Numbered from the stretch's first letter, positions 1-8,995 are shown. The stretch is DNA of 64,000 bases from Marinactinospora thermotolerans DSM 45154 (GCF_900167435.1 NZ_FUWS01000004.1:124001-188000), one strand, 5' to 3'. The notes: generated from the letters alone by a model not told the origin. Numbers and translations are program-made.

Positions 1-717
1 CGCGCGGTCGGCGCGCGGTATCACCCAGGCGGGCGTGCGCTGGAACAGCGTCAGGCGTTCCACCTCGGGTTGGATGCTGGGGACGATCTGGATGGCCGAG
101 GCCCCGGTGCCGACCATCGCGACGCGCTTGCCGGCCAGGTCGTAGTCGTGGTCCCAACGGGCGGAGTGGAACACCCGGCCGGTGAAGGAGTCCAGGCCCG
201 GGATGTCGGGGATCGAGGGGTCGGCCAGCGCGCCCGCGGCGCTGACGAGCACGTCGCAGGTCAGTTCGGTCCTGCTGGTGCGTACCAGCCAGCGGGCGTG
301 CTGCGCCTGCCATCTGGCCTCCAGCACCTCGTTGCCGGTCTCGACATGGGGGCGGACCCCGAACCGGTCGGTGACCTCCTCCAGGTAGGCGCGGATGTGC
401 GGCTGTCCGGAGAAGCTGCGCGGCCAGTCGGCCTTGGGGGCGAAGGAGAAGGAGTACAGGTGGGAGGGGACGTCGCAGGCGCACCCGGGGTAGGTGTTGT
501 CGCGCCAGGTGCCGCCGACGTCCTCGGCGCGTTCGAGGATGACGAAGTCGGTCTCACCGGCCTGGCGCAGCCGGATGCCCAGGCCGATCCCGCCGAATCC
601 GGCGCCGATGATCGCGATGCGGACGTGCCGTCGTGTGCCCTCGTCGGGTTCGGGGTTTGGGGTAGGCGCCGGTGTGTCGGCACGCGGGGGAGTGAGGGGG
701 TCCTGTCCCGGGCTCAT
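1..717 (-). CDS. Flavin-containing (Baeyer-Villiger-type) monooxygenase, 3' end cut by window edge
   Basis: The visible 239 N-terminal residues belong to a class B flavoprotein monooxygenase, which uses FAD and NADPH to oxidise ketones or similar substrates. The Rossmann FAD motif GAGFGG is at residues 38-43 after a Pro/Asp-rich tail of about 30 residues. A Baeyer-Villiger fingerprint (F-x-G-x3-H-x3-W, read as FTGRVFHSARW) lies near residues 178-188; its usual final Pro is Asp here. The second dinucleotide-binding motif GTGASA follows. The start is the ATG at 717. The gene is divergent from a MerR regulator and has a palindrome just upstream. The rest of the gene lies beyond position 1. The substrate cannot be inferred. 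Confidence 0.9.
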   Translation of the reverse strand, partial: MSPGQDPLTPPRADTPAPTPNPEPDEGTRRHVRIAIIGAGFGGIGLGIRLRQAGETDFVILERAEDVGGTWRDNTYPGCACDVPSHLYSFSFAPKADWPRSFSGQPHIRAYLEEVTDRFGVRPHVETGNEVLEARWQAQHARWLVRTSRTELTCDVLVSAAGALADPSIPDIPGLDSFTGRVFHSARWDHDYDLAGKRVAMVGTGASAIQIVPSIQPEVERLTLFQRTPAWVIPRADRA

Positions 718-746
718 GGCACCGCCTCTCATCACGGAACATTGAG

Positions 747-760
747 CCAGTGTTCACTGG
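747..760. promoter_or_regulatory. Palindromic operator candidate CCAGTG-TT-CACTGG
   Basis: A perfect inverted repeat with 6-bp arms and a 2-bp centre lies 30 bp upstream of the monooxygenase ATG in an A+T-richer patch. The spacing suits a dimeric repressor, most often TetR-type. The adjacent regulator is MerR-type, so which protein binds here is unknown. Confidence 0.5.
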
Positions 761-975
761 CGTAATGAGAGAGTAAACCATGACAATGCTCATTGGAAGA
801 GATAGGTCACATTGCGGACGGTGATCAGGCCGTGGCGAAGCGGTGTTTCGGGCGTCCTTCCCGGATACCGCCCCCGGTCACACCGGGGGAGGCCGGCGTC
901 CAGCCGGGACGGGGAGCCGCGGCCACAACGTGCGCGGTCGGGCAGCGCAGGCGCCCACGACCTAAGCTGAGCGGC

Positions 976-1749
976 GTGGTCGACGACGACGCACCCCAGC
1001 CGCACCGTGAATACCGTATCGACGAGCTGGCCGAAGCGGCCGGACTGCCCAACCGGACCGTCCGCTACTACCGGGAACGCCGCCTGCTCCCGCCACCACG
1101 GCGCGAGGGCAGGATCGGCTGGTACTCCGACGCCCACCTGGCCCGGCTGCGCGTCATCACCCGCCTGCTGGAGCGCGGCCACACCCTGGAGGGTGTGGCC
1201 GAACTCCTCGCGGCCTGGGAGAGGGGACGCGACGTCGCCGACCTGCTCGGACTGGAATCCGCCCTCGCCGCCCCATGGTCGGACCCCACCCCGGTCACCA
1301 TGACCTGGGCCGAGCTCGCCCGGACCTACGCCGGCCAGGTCGACGCCGACACCGTGCGCAGCGCGCAGGAGCTCGGATACCTCGAGGACGGCGAGGACGG
1401 CACCGTCCACGTCGACCGCGCCATCCTGCACTCCTCGTCCGGACTGGTGCGCGAGGGGATCCCCCTGGAGGCGGTCCTGGCGGCCAGCCCGGAGGTGCAG
1501 CGTCACGCCGACGACCTCGCCGGGCTGTTCGTCGACCTGGTACGGCGCCACCTGACGCCCAGGCCGGGGGAGGGGCTCAAGGACCTCGCCCGGCGGGTGG
1601 AACGGCTGCGTCCTCTGGCCCAGGCCACCGTCCTGGCCGAATTCGCCCGCGCCATGGACCGCCGCGTCGGCGCGGAGCTCGGCTCGCTCCTGGCCGAACT
1701 GCGCGAACGCGCGGCCGGCGACCAGGAGGACGACCCGCACACGCGATGA
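976..1749 (+). CDS. MerR family transcriptional regulator
   Basis: A 257-residue regulator. The N-terminal winged HTH contains the typical TVRYYRERRLLPPP element at about residues 22-35, and a long helical effector region follows. An open frame continues upstream to 793, but the GTG at 976 is preferred because TAAGCT, a plausible -10, ends 7 nt before it, which would give a leaderless transcript. The C-terminal half is helical with no obvious ligand-binding Cys. The gene is divergent from the Baeyer-Villiger monooxygenase across about 260 bp, so control of that gene is the natural inference. Confidence 0.85.
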   Translation: MVDDDAPQPHREYRIDELAEAAGLPNRTVRYYRERRLLPPPRREGRIGWYSDAHLARLRVITRLLERGHTLEGVAELLAAWERGRDVADLLGLESALAAPWSDPTPVTMTWAELARTYAGQVDADTVRSAQELGYLEDGEDGTVHVDRAILHSSSGLVREGIPLEAVLAASPEVQRHADDLAGLFVDLVRRHLTPRPGEGLKDLARRVERLRPLAQATVLAEFARAMDRRVGAELGSLLAELRERAAGDQEDDPHTR

Positions 1750-1819
1750 TCCCGGCCCCGGCATGCGCTAGCGTCACCAGGAGAAAGCCCTGATAGACCT
1801 CGAAGGCGGGGAGCCCGAC

Positions 1820-2359
1820 GTGGACGACGGTACGACGGAGCCGAGAGGGGACGGCGACTTCGCGCGGCCCACCGACCTGCTCACGGCGATCCCCGCATAC
1901 GGTCCGGCCCGCGAGGAGGCCAAGGGGCGCATCACCGCCACCACGGTCCGCCCGGGAGAGGACCGGCCGGTCAAGATCGTCGTGGAGTTCGAGGGCGCCG
2001 CCGGCGGTCACCTCGAGATCGCCACCCGACGTTGGGAGGACGGCCCCAGCGCGGGCGAACAGTCCGTCCGGGCCTTCTGCGTCGAACGCGACTACATGCA
2101 GCGCCGGATGAACGGCGACCCCGGCGCCCTTCCCCTCCCGCTGCCCGAGGGCTCCGCCTGGTCCCGCCAGGAGATCCAGGTCGACGGGACGGCCCGCGTC
2201 TTCACCGTGCTGACCACCCCCTTCTCCTGGGTGGCCGGCACGGAACTGCCCGGACCGTTCCTGCTGCGCGTCTTCGCCACCGCGCCCCGGCCGGATCTCG
2301 TCTCCCTGAGCCGCATCACCACCGAGGCCCGGCTGGAGCCGATGCGCGGACGGCCCTGA
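1820..2359 (+). CDS. Conserved hypothetical protein, 179 aa
   Basis: I do not recognise this family. The GTG at 1820 follows GGGGAG, and the frame has strongly biased actinobacterial codon use to a TGA at 2359. The protein is soluble, has no signal peptide or membrane segment, and looks mostly beta with short acidic stretches. It starts 70 bp after the MerR gene on the same strand and may be co-transcribed with it. It ends 10 bp before the convergent SoxR gene. Confidence 0.7.
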   Translation: MDDGTTEPRGDGDFARPTDLLTAIPAYGPAREEAKGRITATTVRPGEDRPVKIVVEFEGAAGGHLEIATRRWEDGPSAGEQSVRAFCVERDYMQRRMNGDPGALPLPLPEGSAWSRQEIQVDGTARVFTVLTTPFSWVAGTELPGPFLLRVFATAPRPDLVSLSRITTEARLEPMRGRP

Positions 2360-2368
2360 AGCCGCGCC

Positions 2369-2863
2369 TCACTCCTCCACGGACTCGGCGGCCCCTCCCT
2401 CGGGCATGGGGGAGACCAGCAGGCGGCGAGGACCGGGCCCCTCCGAGCCGAGGACGTCATAGGGGTTGGACAGCACGCAGTGCTCCAACGACAGGCAGCC
2501 GCAGCCGATGCAGTCGGTGAGGTCGTCGCGGAGCCGCTGCAACTGCAGGATGCGCGCGTCCAGGTCCCCGCGCCAGGCCCGCGACAGCCGCGCCCAGTCC
2601 TCCCGCGTGGGGGTACGGCCCTCGGGCAGCGTGGCGAGCGCCGCGCGGATCCGGCTCAAGGGGATGCCCACCCGCTGGGAGACGCGGATGAAGGCCAGCC
2701 TGCGCAGCACGTCACGGTGGTAGCGGCGCTGGTTTCCGGCCGTGCGACGGCTGGAGATCAGTCCCTGCCGCTCGTAGAAGTGCAGTGCGGAGACCGCGAC
2801 GCCGCTGCGTTCGGCGACCTGACCGACCGAGAGCTCCTTGGACTTCCATGAGATCGAGGCCAC
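2369..2863 (-). CDS. soxR: Redox-sensitive transcriptional activator SoxR
   Basis: A 164-residue MerR-family protein. The N-terminal HTH reads GVAVSALHFYERQGLISS. The [2Fe-2S] cluster motif C-x2-C-x-C-x5-C is complete at C118, C121, C123 and C129, matching the known SoxR spacing. In actinomycetes SoxR senses redox-active metabolites and activates oxidoreductases and exporters; the targets here are unknown. The start is the GTG at 2863. A TAGGAT -10-like hexamer lies 6 nt upstream, so the mRNA is probably leaderless. The C-terminal tail is Pro/Gly/Glu-rich. Confidence 0.93.
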   Translation of the reverse strand: MASISWKSKELSVGQVAERSGVAVSALHFYERQGLISSRRTAGNQRRYHRDVLRRLAFIRVSQRVGIPLSRIRAALATLPEGRTPTREDWARLSRAWRGDLDARILQLQRLRDDLTDCIGCGCLSLEHCVLSNPYDVLGSEGPGPRRLLVSPMPEGGAAESVEE

Positions 2864-2875
2864 CCGGCGATCCTA
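2864..2875 (-). promoter_or_regulatory. -10-like TAGGAT giving a leaderless soxR start
   Basis: TAGGAT on the minus strand (2875-2870) is followed by 6 nt and the GTG, which places the predicted transcription start at the start codon. Confidence 0.45.
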
Positions 2876-3102
2876 GCCCCGTCCTCCCGGATGTCAGGCG
2901 GCCGAAGACGCGCCCGCCGGGACCACGACGACGGCGCCGGGAAGGCGCCGTTGCCGCCCCTCCCCGGGTGTCAAGACGGGCTCGTGGCCGGGGCGGGCCG
3001 GTGACGCGCCGACTGGTAGGCCGCCTCCCCGTACGCCTCGGGGACGGCGCCGGGCCGGCCGCCCACGCGGCTTCCCGGCTCGGCACGGCGCGGCGCCGCC
3101 CC

Positions 3103-3702
3103 TCAGGCCGGCCGCTCGCGATCACCCCGAGCGCGCCCGCGTAGGTGGACGCGCTCGCCGTGGCTGCCGAAGAGGCTCAGGATCTCCACCGCGCCCTCGC
3201 CGGTGCTGCCGAACCAGTGCGGCAGCCGGGTGTCGAACTCCGCCGCCTCGCCGGGGTTCATGACCACGTCCTGCTCGGCCAGCAGCAGGCGCAGCCGGCC
3301 CGACAGGACATACAGCCACTCGTGCCCCTCGTGGGCGCTCGGCTCCGGAACGAACCGGGAGGAGGGGATCACCATCCGGTAGGCATGCTGACGGTCCGGC
3401 CGGCGGGACAGGGGGAGCACGGTCATCCCGTTCACACTGCGGGGGGAGACCCTGACCCGGGGATCCTCGGTCTCGGCGGCGCCGACCAGCTCGTCCAGGG
3501 GGATCTGGTGGGCGCGGGCGATGGGCAGGAGCAGTTCCAGGCTGGGCCGGCGTCGCCCGGACTCCAGGCGGGACAGGGTGCTGGTCGAGATCCCGGTGGC
3601 CTGCGACAACGACGCCAGGGTGACGTCCCGCCGGACGCGGACGCGCCTGAGGCGCGGACCGATCTCGGCGAGGAGACGGTCGGTGGCTGCTGAATGCTCC
3701 AT
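3103..3702 (-). CDS. XRE-family regulator with C-terminal cupin domain
   Basis: A 199-residue two-domain regulator. The Cro/C1-type HTH (about residues 15-70) contains the motif TGISTSTLSRLESGRRRPS. The cupin sensor (about residues 105-185) includes HEGHEWLYVLSGRLRLLL and GEAAEFDTRLPHWFG. Proteins of this type sense small ligands and usually repress a neighbouring enzyme gene. The start at 3702 is chosen because TTGACA, 17 bp and TGCAAT end 7 nt upstream, giving a leaderless start; an in-frame ATG at 3711 overlaps the -10. It is a close paralogue of the gene at 47997, sharing most of both domain motifs, but no partner enzyme sits beside this copy. Confidence 0.9.
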   Translation of the reverse strand: MEHSAATDRLLAEIGPRLRRVRVRRDVTLASLSQATGISTSTLSRLESGRRRPSLELLLPIARAHQIPLDELVGAAETEDPRVRVSPRSVNGMTVLPLSRRPDRQHAYRMVIPSSRFVPEPSAHEGHEWLYVLSGRLRLLLAEQDVVMNPGEAAEFDTRLPHWFGSTGEGAVEILSLFGSHGERVHLRGRARGDRERPA

Positions 3703-3709
3703 GCCCCCC

Positions 3710-3738
3710 ATTGCAGAAACAGCGTGGGGGGATGTCAA
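3710..3738 (-). promoter_or_regulatory. Promoter TTGACA-17-TGCAAT of the XRE-cupin gene
   Basis: A perfect -35 TTGACA (3738-3733), a 17-bp spacer and the -10 TGCAAT (3715-3710) on the minus strand. The predicted start of transcription coincides with the ATG at 3702. Confidence 0.6.
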
Positions 3739-4067
3739 CCGTGGTGTCGCGCGGAGCAGGCCCTGTGGGGCCGTGTGCCTGACGGCGCACATTGTCGCGC
3801 CCTCGGACCTCCGCGGTGTCGCGGCCCGCGGGGCGCGACAGGGGGCGCGAGGCGTCGGGTGACGCGGCCCCGGTGCCGGTCCTGCGGGCGGCACCGGACC
3901 CGGGGCCGGCCGGAGCTGCCGAACGGGCTGGACGACCTTTCGCGCAACCGTGGTCAGCGGCCCCGCGCCGCTGCCGTCTCTCCTCGCGTGGGCGCCTGTT
4001 CGCGCGCGGACGAGCGGGGCCGGGCGACACCTGTTCGGCGTCGCCCGGCCCCGCCGGCGCGAAGGTC
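3739..4067. other. Intergenic, no gene seen
   Basis: A very G+C-rich stretch. Long frames on both strands lack coding character and no RNA gene or clear hairpin terminator is visible. Confidence 0.5.
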
Positions 4068-4418
4068 CTACCGTTCCTCGCCCGTCGCGTCGCCCTCGAC
4101 GCGGCCGATCGTGTTGAGAACCCAGCCTCGCGCCTGTCCACTGGCCAGCGCGAACTTGGCCTGGGACAGCGGGCGGGTCAGCGGACGGTCGCGGTAGCCC
4201 AGCGCGGCCCTCTCCGCCCTGCGCACCGCGTGGAAGGCCATCGCCAGCCGTTCGCGGACGTCATCGGGTGCCCCTTCGGCCTCCAGCTCCGCCGCGCACC
4301 GGGGGAGCGTGGCGGCGATGCGGCCCAGTTCGTCCACGCGCCGGATGCTGTCCGGGTGATCGAAGAGGGCGAGGTCGTCGTGCAGTTGACGGAGTCCGGC
4401 CAGCGCCCCGCTGGTCAT
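4068..4418 (-). CDS. Hypothetical protein, 116 aa, alpha-helical
   Basis: I do not recognise this family. The protein begins MTSGALAGLRQLHDDLALF and is predicted to be almost entirely helical, with Arg, Glu and Ala patches and no Cys pair, signal peptide or membrane segment. Third codon positions are strongly G/C, unlike the opposite strand. It stands alone, divergent from the gene at 4703 across about 280 bp. Confidence 0.65.
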   Translation of the reverse strand: MTSGALAGLRQLHDDLALFDHPDSIRRVDELGRIAATLPRCAAELEAEGAPDDVRERLAMAFHAVRRAERAALGYRDRPLTRPLSQAKFALASGQARGWVLNTIGRVEGDATGEER

Positions 4419-4702
4419 GCGGCGTTCACATCCCCACGTGTTCGGTCGATCGCGATATGACTCCTCACCCTAATGAGGGGATCGGGGCCACGGTAGGGCG
4501 TCGGGTCATCCTCTGACGTGGTGTTTCCCATGGAACCGGTTCCGGCTTCCGACCGTCCCCGTCCAGGACCCCTCGAACCGCCATGGCTCTCCAGTGGCCG
4601 GAACCACCGTGTGGCGGGAGACTGGTGGGAGGAGGAGGGCCGGCCCGGCCGGTGGACGCGCGGGGCAAGCCCGTCACGGGAACCAGGTGGAGGGAGCGAG
4701 CG

Positions 4703-5302
4703 GTGATCACACCGGATCACGCGGGGCTCACCGGAGTCGTGCACGGACTCACCCGGATCGGCGCCGCGACGCCACCCCGCCTGTGCTGCGTGCGGCAGAA
4801 CGCCTCGGGGGCCTCCGCCACGACACCGGTGGAACTCCCCGATCCGGGGTGGGGCGCGTGGTCCACCGAGGAGATCGCCCTCGCCGTCCAGGGGTTCGCC
4901 GAACACCTGGTCCGCCCCTCGGCGGCGACACGGGCGTTGCTGGCCGAGGCCGGGGGCGATCGGATCACCGCCGTCGGGTTGAGTTACCCGGCCGCCGTGC
5001 TGACCGTGGACGACCCGGCCTTCGCCGAGCGCGAGCGGCGCAGGGCGGTGGGCGGCAGTGTCGCTCCCATCCAGGAGCTGGAACGGCACCGTTCGGCCCG
5101 GGCCGGACTCGTCGCGGCGATCGACGGCCGCGTGCACATGGCGCTGTGCTTCGAGAACGGCCCCGTCGCCGATCTCGACCCCTCTCGGGAGGAGGCCGTG
5201 GCCCCCCGACTGGTCCGCGCGTTGGTGGCGGTGGCGGTCGGGGTCGCGACCGTCACGCGGGGCGAGGGCTACGCCCATCACCTGCCCGATCCGCGCCTGT
5301 GA
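4703..5302 (+). CDS. Hypothetical protein, 199 aa
   Basis: I do not recognise this family. The GTG at 4703 is supported by GGAGGGA a few bases upstream; a longer open frame to 4583 has no ribosome-binding site. The sequence looks like a small soluble enzyme or binding protein: alternating hydrophobic segments, two Cys near residue 30, and a Gly-rich C-terminal stretch VAVGVATVTRGEGYAHHL. No known catalytic motif is evident. It is convergent with the ABC exporter operon, with a strong hairpin between. Confidence 0.6.
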   Translation: MITPDHAGLTGVVHGLTRIGAATPPRLCCVRQNASGASATTPVELPDPGWGAWSTEEIALAVQGFAEHLVRPSAATRALLAEAGGDRITAVGLSYPAAVLTVDDPAFAERERRRAVGGSVAPIQELERHRSARAGLVAAIDGRVHMALCFENGPVADLDPSREEAVAPRLVRALVAVAVGVATVTRGEGYAHHLPDPRL

Positions 5303-5470
5303 CGCGCGTTCGCGGACGGGGCCGCAACCGCTGTCTCCCCTCTCCCGCAGCATGGGCCCTCCTGGCAGGCACGGGGTGGATGTGACTCAGTACGGCTCGG
5401 GCGGACCGGTGATGGCCGACCGGTCGGTGATGACCTCGGCCGGCGCTCAGAGAGGCCGATCGGGTGGAAC

Positions 5471-5516
5471 CGGGTGGTGCGGCGGGCCGAGGTGCCCCTG
5501 CCCGCCGCACCACCCG
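5471..5516 (-). terminator. Hairpin terminator after the ABC exporter operon
   Basis: Perfect 17-bp arms (5471-5487 and 5500-5516) around a 12-nt loop, 11 bp beyond the permease stop. There is no T-run, as is usual in high-G+C actinobacteria. Confidence 0.75.
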
Positions 5517-5526
5517 GGCCGTGGGG

Positions 5527-6282
5527 TCACCCCGTGGCGCGGCGCATGGCACGGGTGCCGATGAACAGGCCCACCGCCGCCACCGCGACGGCCGCCACCA
5601 CCCCCGCGGCGACCTCTGGTGCCAACAGCCGGCCGTCGAACAGCGCCCGTTCCGCCTCGACGACGTGGGTCAGCGGATTGAACCGGGACAGCACGCGCAG
5701 CCATTCGGGGCCGTTGTCGACCGGCAGCAGCATCCCGGCCAGCAGCAGAAGCGGGAACAGCAGGGTCTGCTGCACCCCCCAGAACACCCACTCCTGGTTC
5801 CGTGACGCCAGCGCCAGGGTGTAGGAAAGCGCGCCGAGCCCGACACAGAACACGCACAGGAGCAGCAGACCGAGGATCGCGCCCACGGGGTCGGGCCGGA
5901 ACCCGAACGGGATGGTGACCGCGATGAGCAGCGCCGCCTGGGCGAACGTCGGCACGATCTCTTTTAGCGCCCGGCCGATGATCAGCGCCGGACGGCGCAA
6001 CGGGGAGACGAGCATCCGCTCGTGCGCCCCGGTCTGCATCTCGAATTGCAGGTTGGACCCGGTGCTCGACGTCGCGAACAGGCACGACATCACGATCAGG
6101 CCGGGGACGAACCATTGCAGGGTCTCAGCGGTCCCTCCGGCCGCGGGGATCAGCGGCGCGAACAGGGCGAGGAAGAACAGCGGTTGCGCCAGGGAGAAGA
6201 CCACCGAGAACGGGTCGCGCAGCACGGGCCGCAGTTCGCGGCCGAAGACGATGAGGGTATCGCCGATGAGGGTGGTGTTCAC
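5527..6282 (-). CDS. ABC-2 type exporter permease, DrrB-like
   Basis: A 251-residue integral membrane subunit of a drug-type ABC exporter. About six hydrophobic segments are visible; the loop HERMLVSPLRRPALIIGRAL and the C-terminal NPLTHVVEAERALFDG element are typical of DrrB/NodJ-like ABC-2 permeases. It acts in the cytoplasmic membrane with the ATPase encoded just upstream; the genes overlap by 4 bp (ATGA), which implies translational coupling. The substrate is unknown. A C-terminal portion of this gene (5608-5714) is duplicated as a relic at 10148-10253. Confidence 0.92.
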   Translation of the reverse strand: MNTTLIGDTLIVFGRELRPVLRDPFSVVFSLAQPLFFLALFAPLIPAAGGTAETLQWFVPGLIVMSCLFATSSTGSNLQFEMQTGAHERMLVSPLRRPALIIGRALKEIVPTFAQAALLIAVTIPFGFRPDPVGAILGLLLLCVFCVGLGALSYTLALASRNQEWVFWGVQQTLLFPLLLLAGMLLPVDNGPEWLRVLSRFNPLTHVVEAERALFDGRLLAPEVAAGVVAAVAVAAVGLFIGTRAMRRATG

Positions 6283-7286
6283 GCCACTTCGTCCTTTCCG
6301 CCGGTGGTGCCGGGCAGGTCCGCGCCGTCCTCGCGCAGGCTGCGCCCGGTCAGGTTGAGGAACACGTCGTCGAGGGTCGGGCGGACGACCTCGACCGAGA
6401 CCACCGCGCTGTTCTCCTTCTCCAGGATCCGCAGCAGTTCGGGGACGAGCCGGGCGCCGCCGGTGGCCTCGATGACGACCCGGGTGCCGTCGTGTTCGAT
6501 GCGGGCTCCCTCGATAAGGCCCGGGGGGTGGGCGGCGACGCGGCGGGCCTCCTCCGCGTGGTCGAAGGTCAGGGTGATGCGGTCGCCGGCGTGCTCGGAT
6601 CTGAGACGTTCCGGGGAGGCGTCGGCGATGATCCGCCCGTGGTCGATGACGACCACCCGCTCGGCGAGGTGGTCGGCCTCGTCGAGGTAGTGGGTGGTCA
6701 GCACGATCGTGGTGCCGTGTTCGGCCCGTAGCCGGCGGATGTGCTCCTGGAGGTTGGCCCTGTTCTGCGGATCCAGTCCGGTGGAGGGCTCGTCCAGGAA
6801 GAGCAGGCCGGGCGCGTGGATCAGCCCCATCGCGATGTCCAGCCGCCGCCGCTGGCCTCCCGACAGTGAGGACACGATCCGGTCGGCGACCTCCGTCAGG
6901 CCGAGGGAGGCGATGAGCTCGCCGGCCCGCTCACGCGCCGCGGCGGCGCTCAGCCCGTAGGCGCGGCCCTGGGTGATCAGCTCGTCGCGGCCCCGCTGGC
7001 TGTGCCCGGCCCCGTTGCCCTGTCCGATGTAGCCGATCCGCCGGCGCACCTCGCGGTCCTGGGTCGTCACGTCGAATCCGGCGACCCGCGCGGTGCCCGA
7101 GGTCGGGGGGAGGAGGGTGGTGAGCATGCGCAGGGTGGTGGATTTCCCGGCGCCGTTAGGACCCAATAATGCGACCATCTCGCCGGCCTCGACCCGCAGG
7201 TCGATTCCGCGGACCGCCTCCACTGTCTTCTTATTGACCGTGAAATGCCTGGTCAGGTTCTGTGTTTCGATCATTGTGGTGCTCAC
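6279..7286 (-). CDS. ABC exporter ATP-binding subunit, DrrA-like
   Basis: A 335-residue ATPase that powers the adjacent ABC-2 permease. It has the Walker A GPNGAGKST, the signature LSGGQRRRLD, the Walker B LLFLDEPSTGLDP and the switch His in TTHYLDEAD. A C-terminal extension of about 90 residues (VVSVEVVRPTLDDVFLNLTG) is diagnostic of the DrrA drug-resistance subgroup. Upstream, the control region merges into a 75-bp relic of the start of a WYL regulator gene, suggesting the operon once had its own divergent regulator. Confidence 0.93.
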   Translation of the reverse strand: MSTTMIETQNLTRHFTVNKKTVEAVRGIDLRVEAGEMVALLGPNGAGKSTTLRMLTTLLPPTSGTARVAGFDVTTQDREVRRRIGYIGQGNGAGHSQRGRDELITQGRAYGLSAAAARERAGELIASLGLTEVADRIVSSLSGGQRRRLDIAMGLIHAPGLLFLDEPSTGLDPQNRANLQEHIRRLRAEHGTTIVLTTHYLDEADHLAERVVVIDHGRIIADASPERLRSEHAGDRITLTFDHAEEARRVAAHPPGLIEGARIEHDGTRVVIEATGGARLVPELLRILEKENSAVVSVEVVRPTLDDVFLNLTGRSLREDGADLPGTTGGKDEVA

Positions 7287-7296
7287 CGGCGAAACG

Positions 7297-7371
7297 CTAG
7301 GGCGCTTTCAGGTCAGTTCCCGTCCGCAATGTCGGGGATGCCGTCACCACGGCGAACACGAGTGCGCGGAT
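7297..7371 (+). pseudogene. Stub of a WYL-regulator gene: promoter plus first codons
   Basis: These 75 bp match 12479-12553 with only 8 mismatches and no gaps. In the second copy the segment holds the promoter and the first eight codons of the intact WYL regulator. Here the start codon ATG reads ACG, and similarity ends after the eighth codon. The stub is divergent from the ABC ATPase, the position expected for the exporter's original regulator. Confidence 0.85.
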
Positions 7372-7479
7372 ACGGAGGTCGAGGAGGATCGCCAAAGGAT
7401 TCGGCGGTGGTTCCTCGCCGGTCGGTGGTGATCCTGGCCGTTGTGGCGGCCTTGTCGGCGTGGCCGCGCGCGGGGTCGG

Positions 7480-7684
7480 CGTCGAAGGTGTGCGAAGCAC
7501 GTGCGGACCGGACGCCTCGCCGTCGCTGGCCGGGCCGACCCCGCCGTGGTGCCGAGGGCGGAGACGGCGGTGTCGGCGGCCCGGGCGGACAGCCGCCCGC
7601 CGTCGTGGGTGCGGATCAGCGGCGCCGAGCCGGGTCGGCCGGGCTCGCCCAGGAATTCCTCAAGGGCGTGCGGGGCCGGAGTGC
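7480..7684 (-). pseudogene. Possible tyrosine-recombinase remnant
   Basis: Minus-strand translation over about 7690-7500 gives a stretch resembling the region before the catalytic HxxR box of phage-type integrases: ...APLIRTHDGGRLSARAADT, followed by RRPVRTCFAH where family members read LRHTFAT. It has no start, runs into frame breaks and lacks the catalytic residues. The match is by eye and weak. Confidence 0.3.
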
Positions 7685-8878
7685 TCAGGCCGGCGGGTGA
7701 GCCGCCGGCGCGGACGCCGCGTTGGCCGACTGGGCCTGCCCGCCACAGAAGACCTCCGTGACGAGCCGCTGCTTCGCCTTCTCGAACGCCTGGGCCGCGG
7801 CGGCGAAGTCGAGCTCGGCGTCCCCGACGGTCAGCGACGCGGTGAGGGTCGTGCCGCCGTCGGGCGTGCTGTACATCAGCGCCGCCCAGCCGGGGAAGCC
7901 GCCGTTGTGGTGGAAGACCGTGCCACCGCAGGCGGTGTCCTCAACAAACAGCCCCAGGCCGTAGCGGAAGTCGCGGCTCTTGGGGTGGGGCGTGCGCATT
8001 TCGGCCAGCAGTGGGGCCGGCAGGAGCCGGCCGCCCATGAGCGCGGAGATGAACGTGTGGAGGTCCTTGGTGGTCGAGATCATGTCACCGGCGCTGGAGA
8101 CCCAGGAGGGGTTCATGCGGGTCACGTCGGCCACCTTCGGTCGGCCAGCGTCCTCGTAGCGGTAATAACCGTGGGCGTGCGGTTCGGGGATCTCCGATGA
8201 GGCCTCCGGCAGCACGGTGTTCGACAGCCCCAGCGGTTGCAGGATCAGTCGCCGCATCTCGGCGGCCAGCGATCGGCCGGTGACCTGCTCGATCAGTAGC
8301 CTGGCCAGCACGTAGTTGGTGTTGGAGTAGCTCCAGTCCGTTCCGGGCTCGAATCGGGCCGGCTTGGACAACGCCAGCCGGACCAGCTCCTGCGGCTGGT
8401 AGGTGCGGGACAGGCCGTCCACGTACTCCTGGCCCTGCACCGGGATCCCCGGCAGGAGGGTCCCATCGGGGTCGAACTCGCCGGTGAAGTTGAACACCCC
8501 GCTGGTGTGCTGCAACAGCATGCGCACCGTGATCCGCCCGTCCAGCCCGAATCCGGGCAGGGAGTCGGCCACCGGGTCGTCCAGTCCGATCCTGCCCTCG
8601 GCCACCAGTCGCAGGACCACGGTCGCGACCAGGGTCTTGGTCGTGCTGCCGATCCGGAAATGCCCATTGGTCGGTGGTTTGGCGGTCTCGCCCAGCTTGC
8701 GCACCCCGGCGCTGCCGACCCACTCGCGCCCCTGTTCGTTCACCCGCAGCTGCATCCCGGCAAATCCGGAATCGACGATCTCCTGGATGGCCGTCTGCAA
8801 TTCCGGACGATCCTGCCCGCTGGCGGCGGAATTGTTCTGGTTGACGCTGTTCGTTCTGCTCATGGCCTGAGCGTTCAC
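7685..8878 (-). CDS. Serine hydrolase, beta-lactamase / D-Ala-D-Ala carboxypeptidase fold
   Basis: A 397-residue class C-type serine hydrolase. All three active-site elements are present: STTK (78-81), YSN (184-186) and HNG (324-326, replacing KTG). There is no signal peptide; the N-terminus is polar, so it may be cytoplasmic and act on small esters or amides rather than peptidoglycan. The start is ATG 8878, with an alternative ATG at 8863. It is divergent from the MerR gene at 9164, with a MerR-type operator between, so it is the likely target of that regulator. Esterase, peptidase and beta-lactamase activities cannot be told apart by sequence. Confidence 0.88.
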   Translation of the reverse strand: MNAQAMSRTNSVNQNNSAASGQDRPELQTAIQEIVDSGFAGMQLRVNEQGREWVGSAGVRKLGETAKPPTNGHFRIGSTTKTLVATVVLRLVAEGRIGLDDPVADSLPGFGLDGRITVRMLLQHTSGVFNFTGEFDPDGTLLPGIPVQGQEYVDGLSRTYQPQELVRLALSKPARFEPGTDWSYSNTNYVLARLLIEQVTGRSLAAEMRRLILQPLGLSNTVLPEASSEIPEPHAHGYYRYEDAGRPKVADVTRMNPSWVSSAGDMISTTKDLHTFISALMGGRLLPAPLLAEMRTPHPKSRDFRYGLGLFVEDTACGGTVFHHNGGFPGWAALMYSTPDGGTTLTASLTVGDAELDFAAAAQAFEKAKQRLVTEVFCGGQAQSANAASAPAAHPPA

Positions 8879-8995
8879 CCTGACCTCGGGGCAAGGTCAA
8901 ATCGCGATCTTCGCATCACCTCGGCGGCTCATGAGCGAAGAGCGACGCGGTGGGTCGCGGGTCCGTGCGCGCCCTTCGCTCCGCAGTCGCGCAGG

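Noticed and set aside
790-1764. Long minus-strand open frame opposite the MerR gene
   Set aside because: Antisense to a gene with clear MerR motifs; no family resemblance and wrong codon bias.
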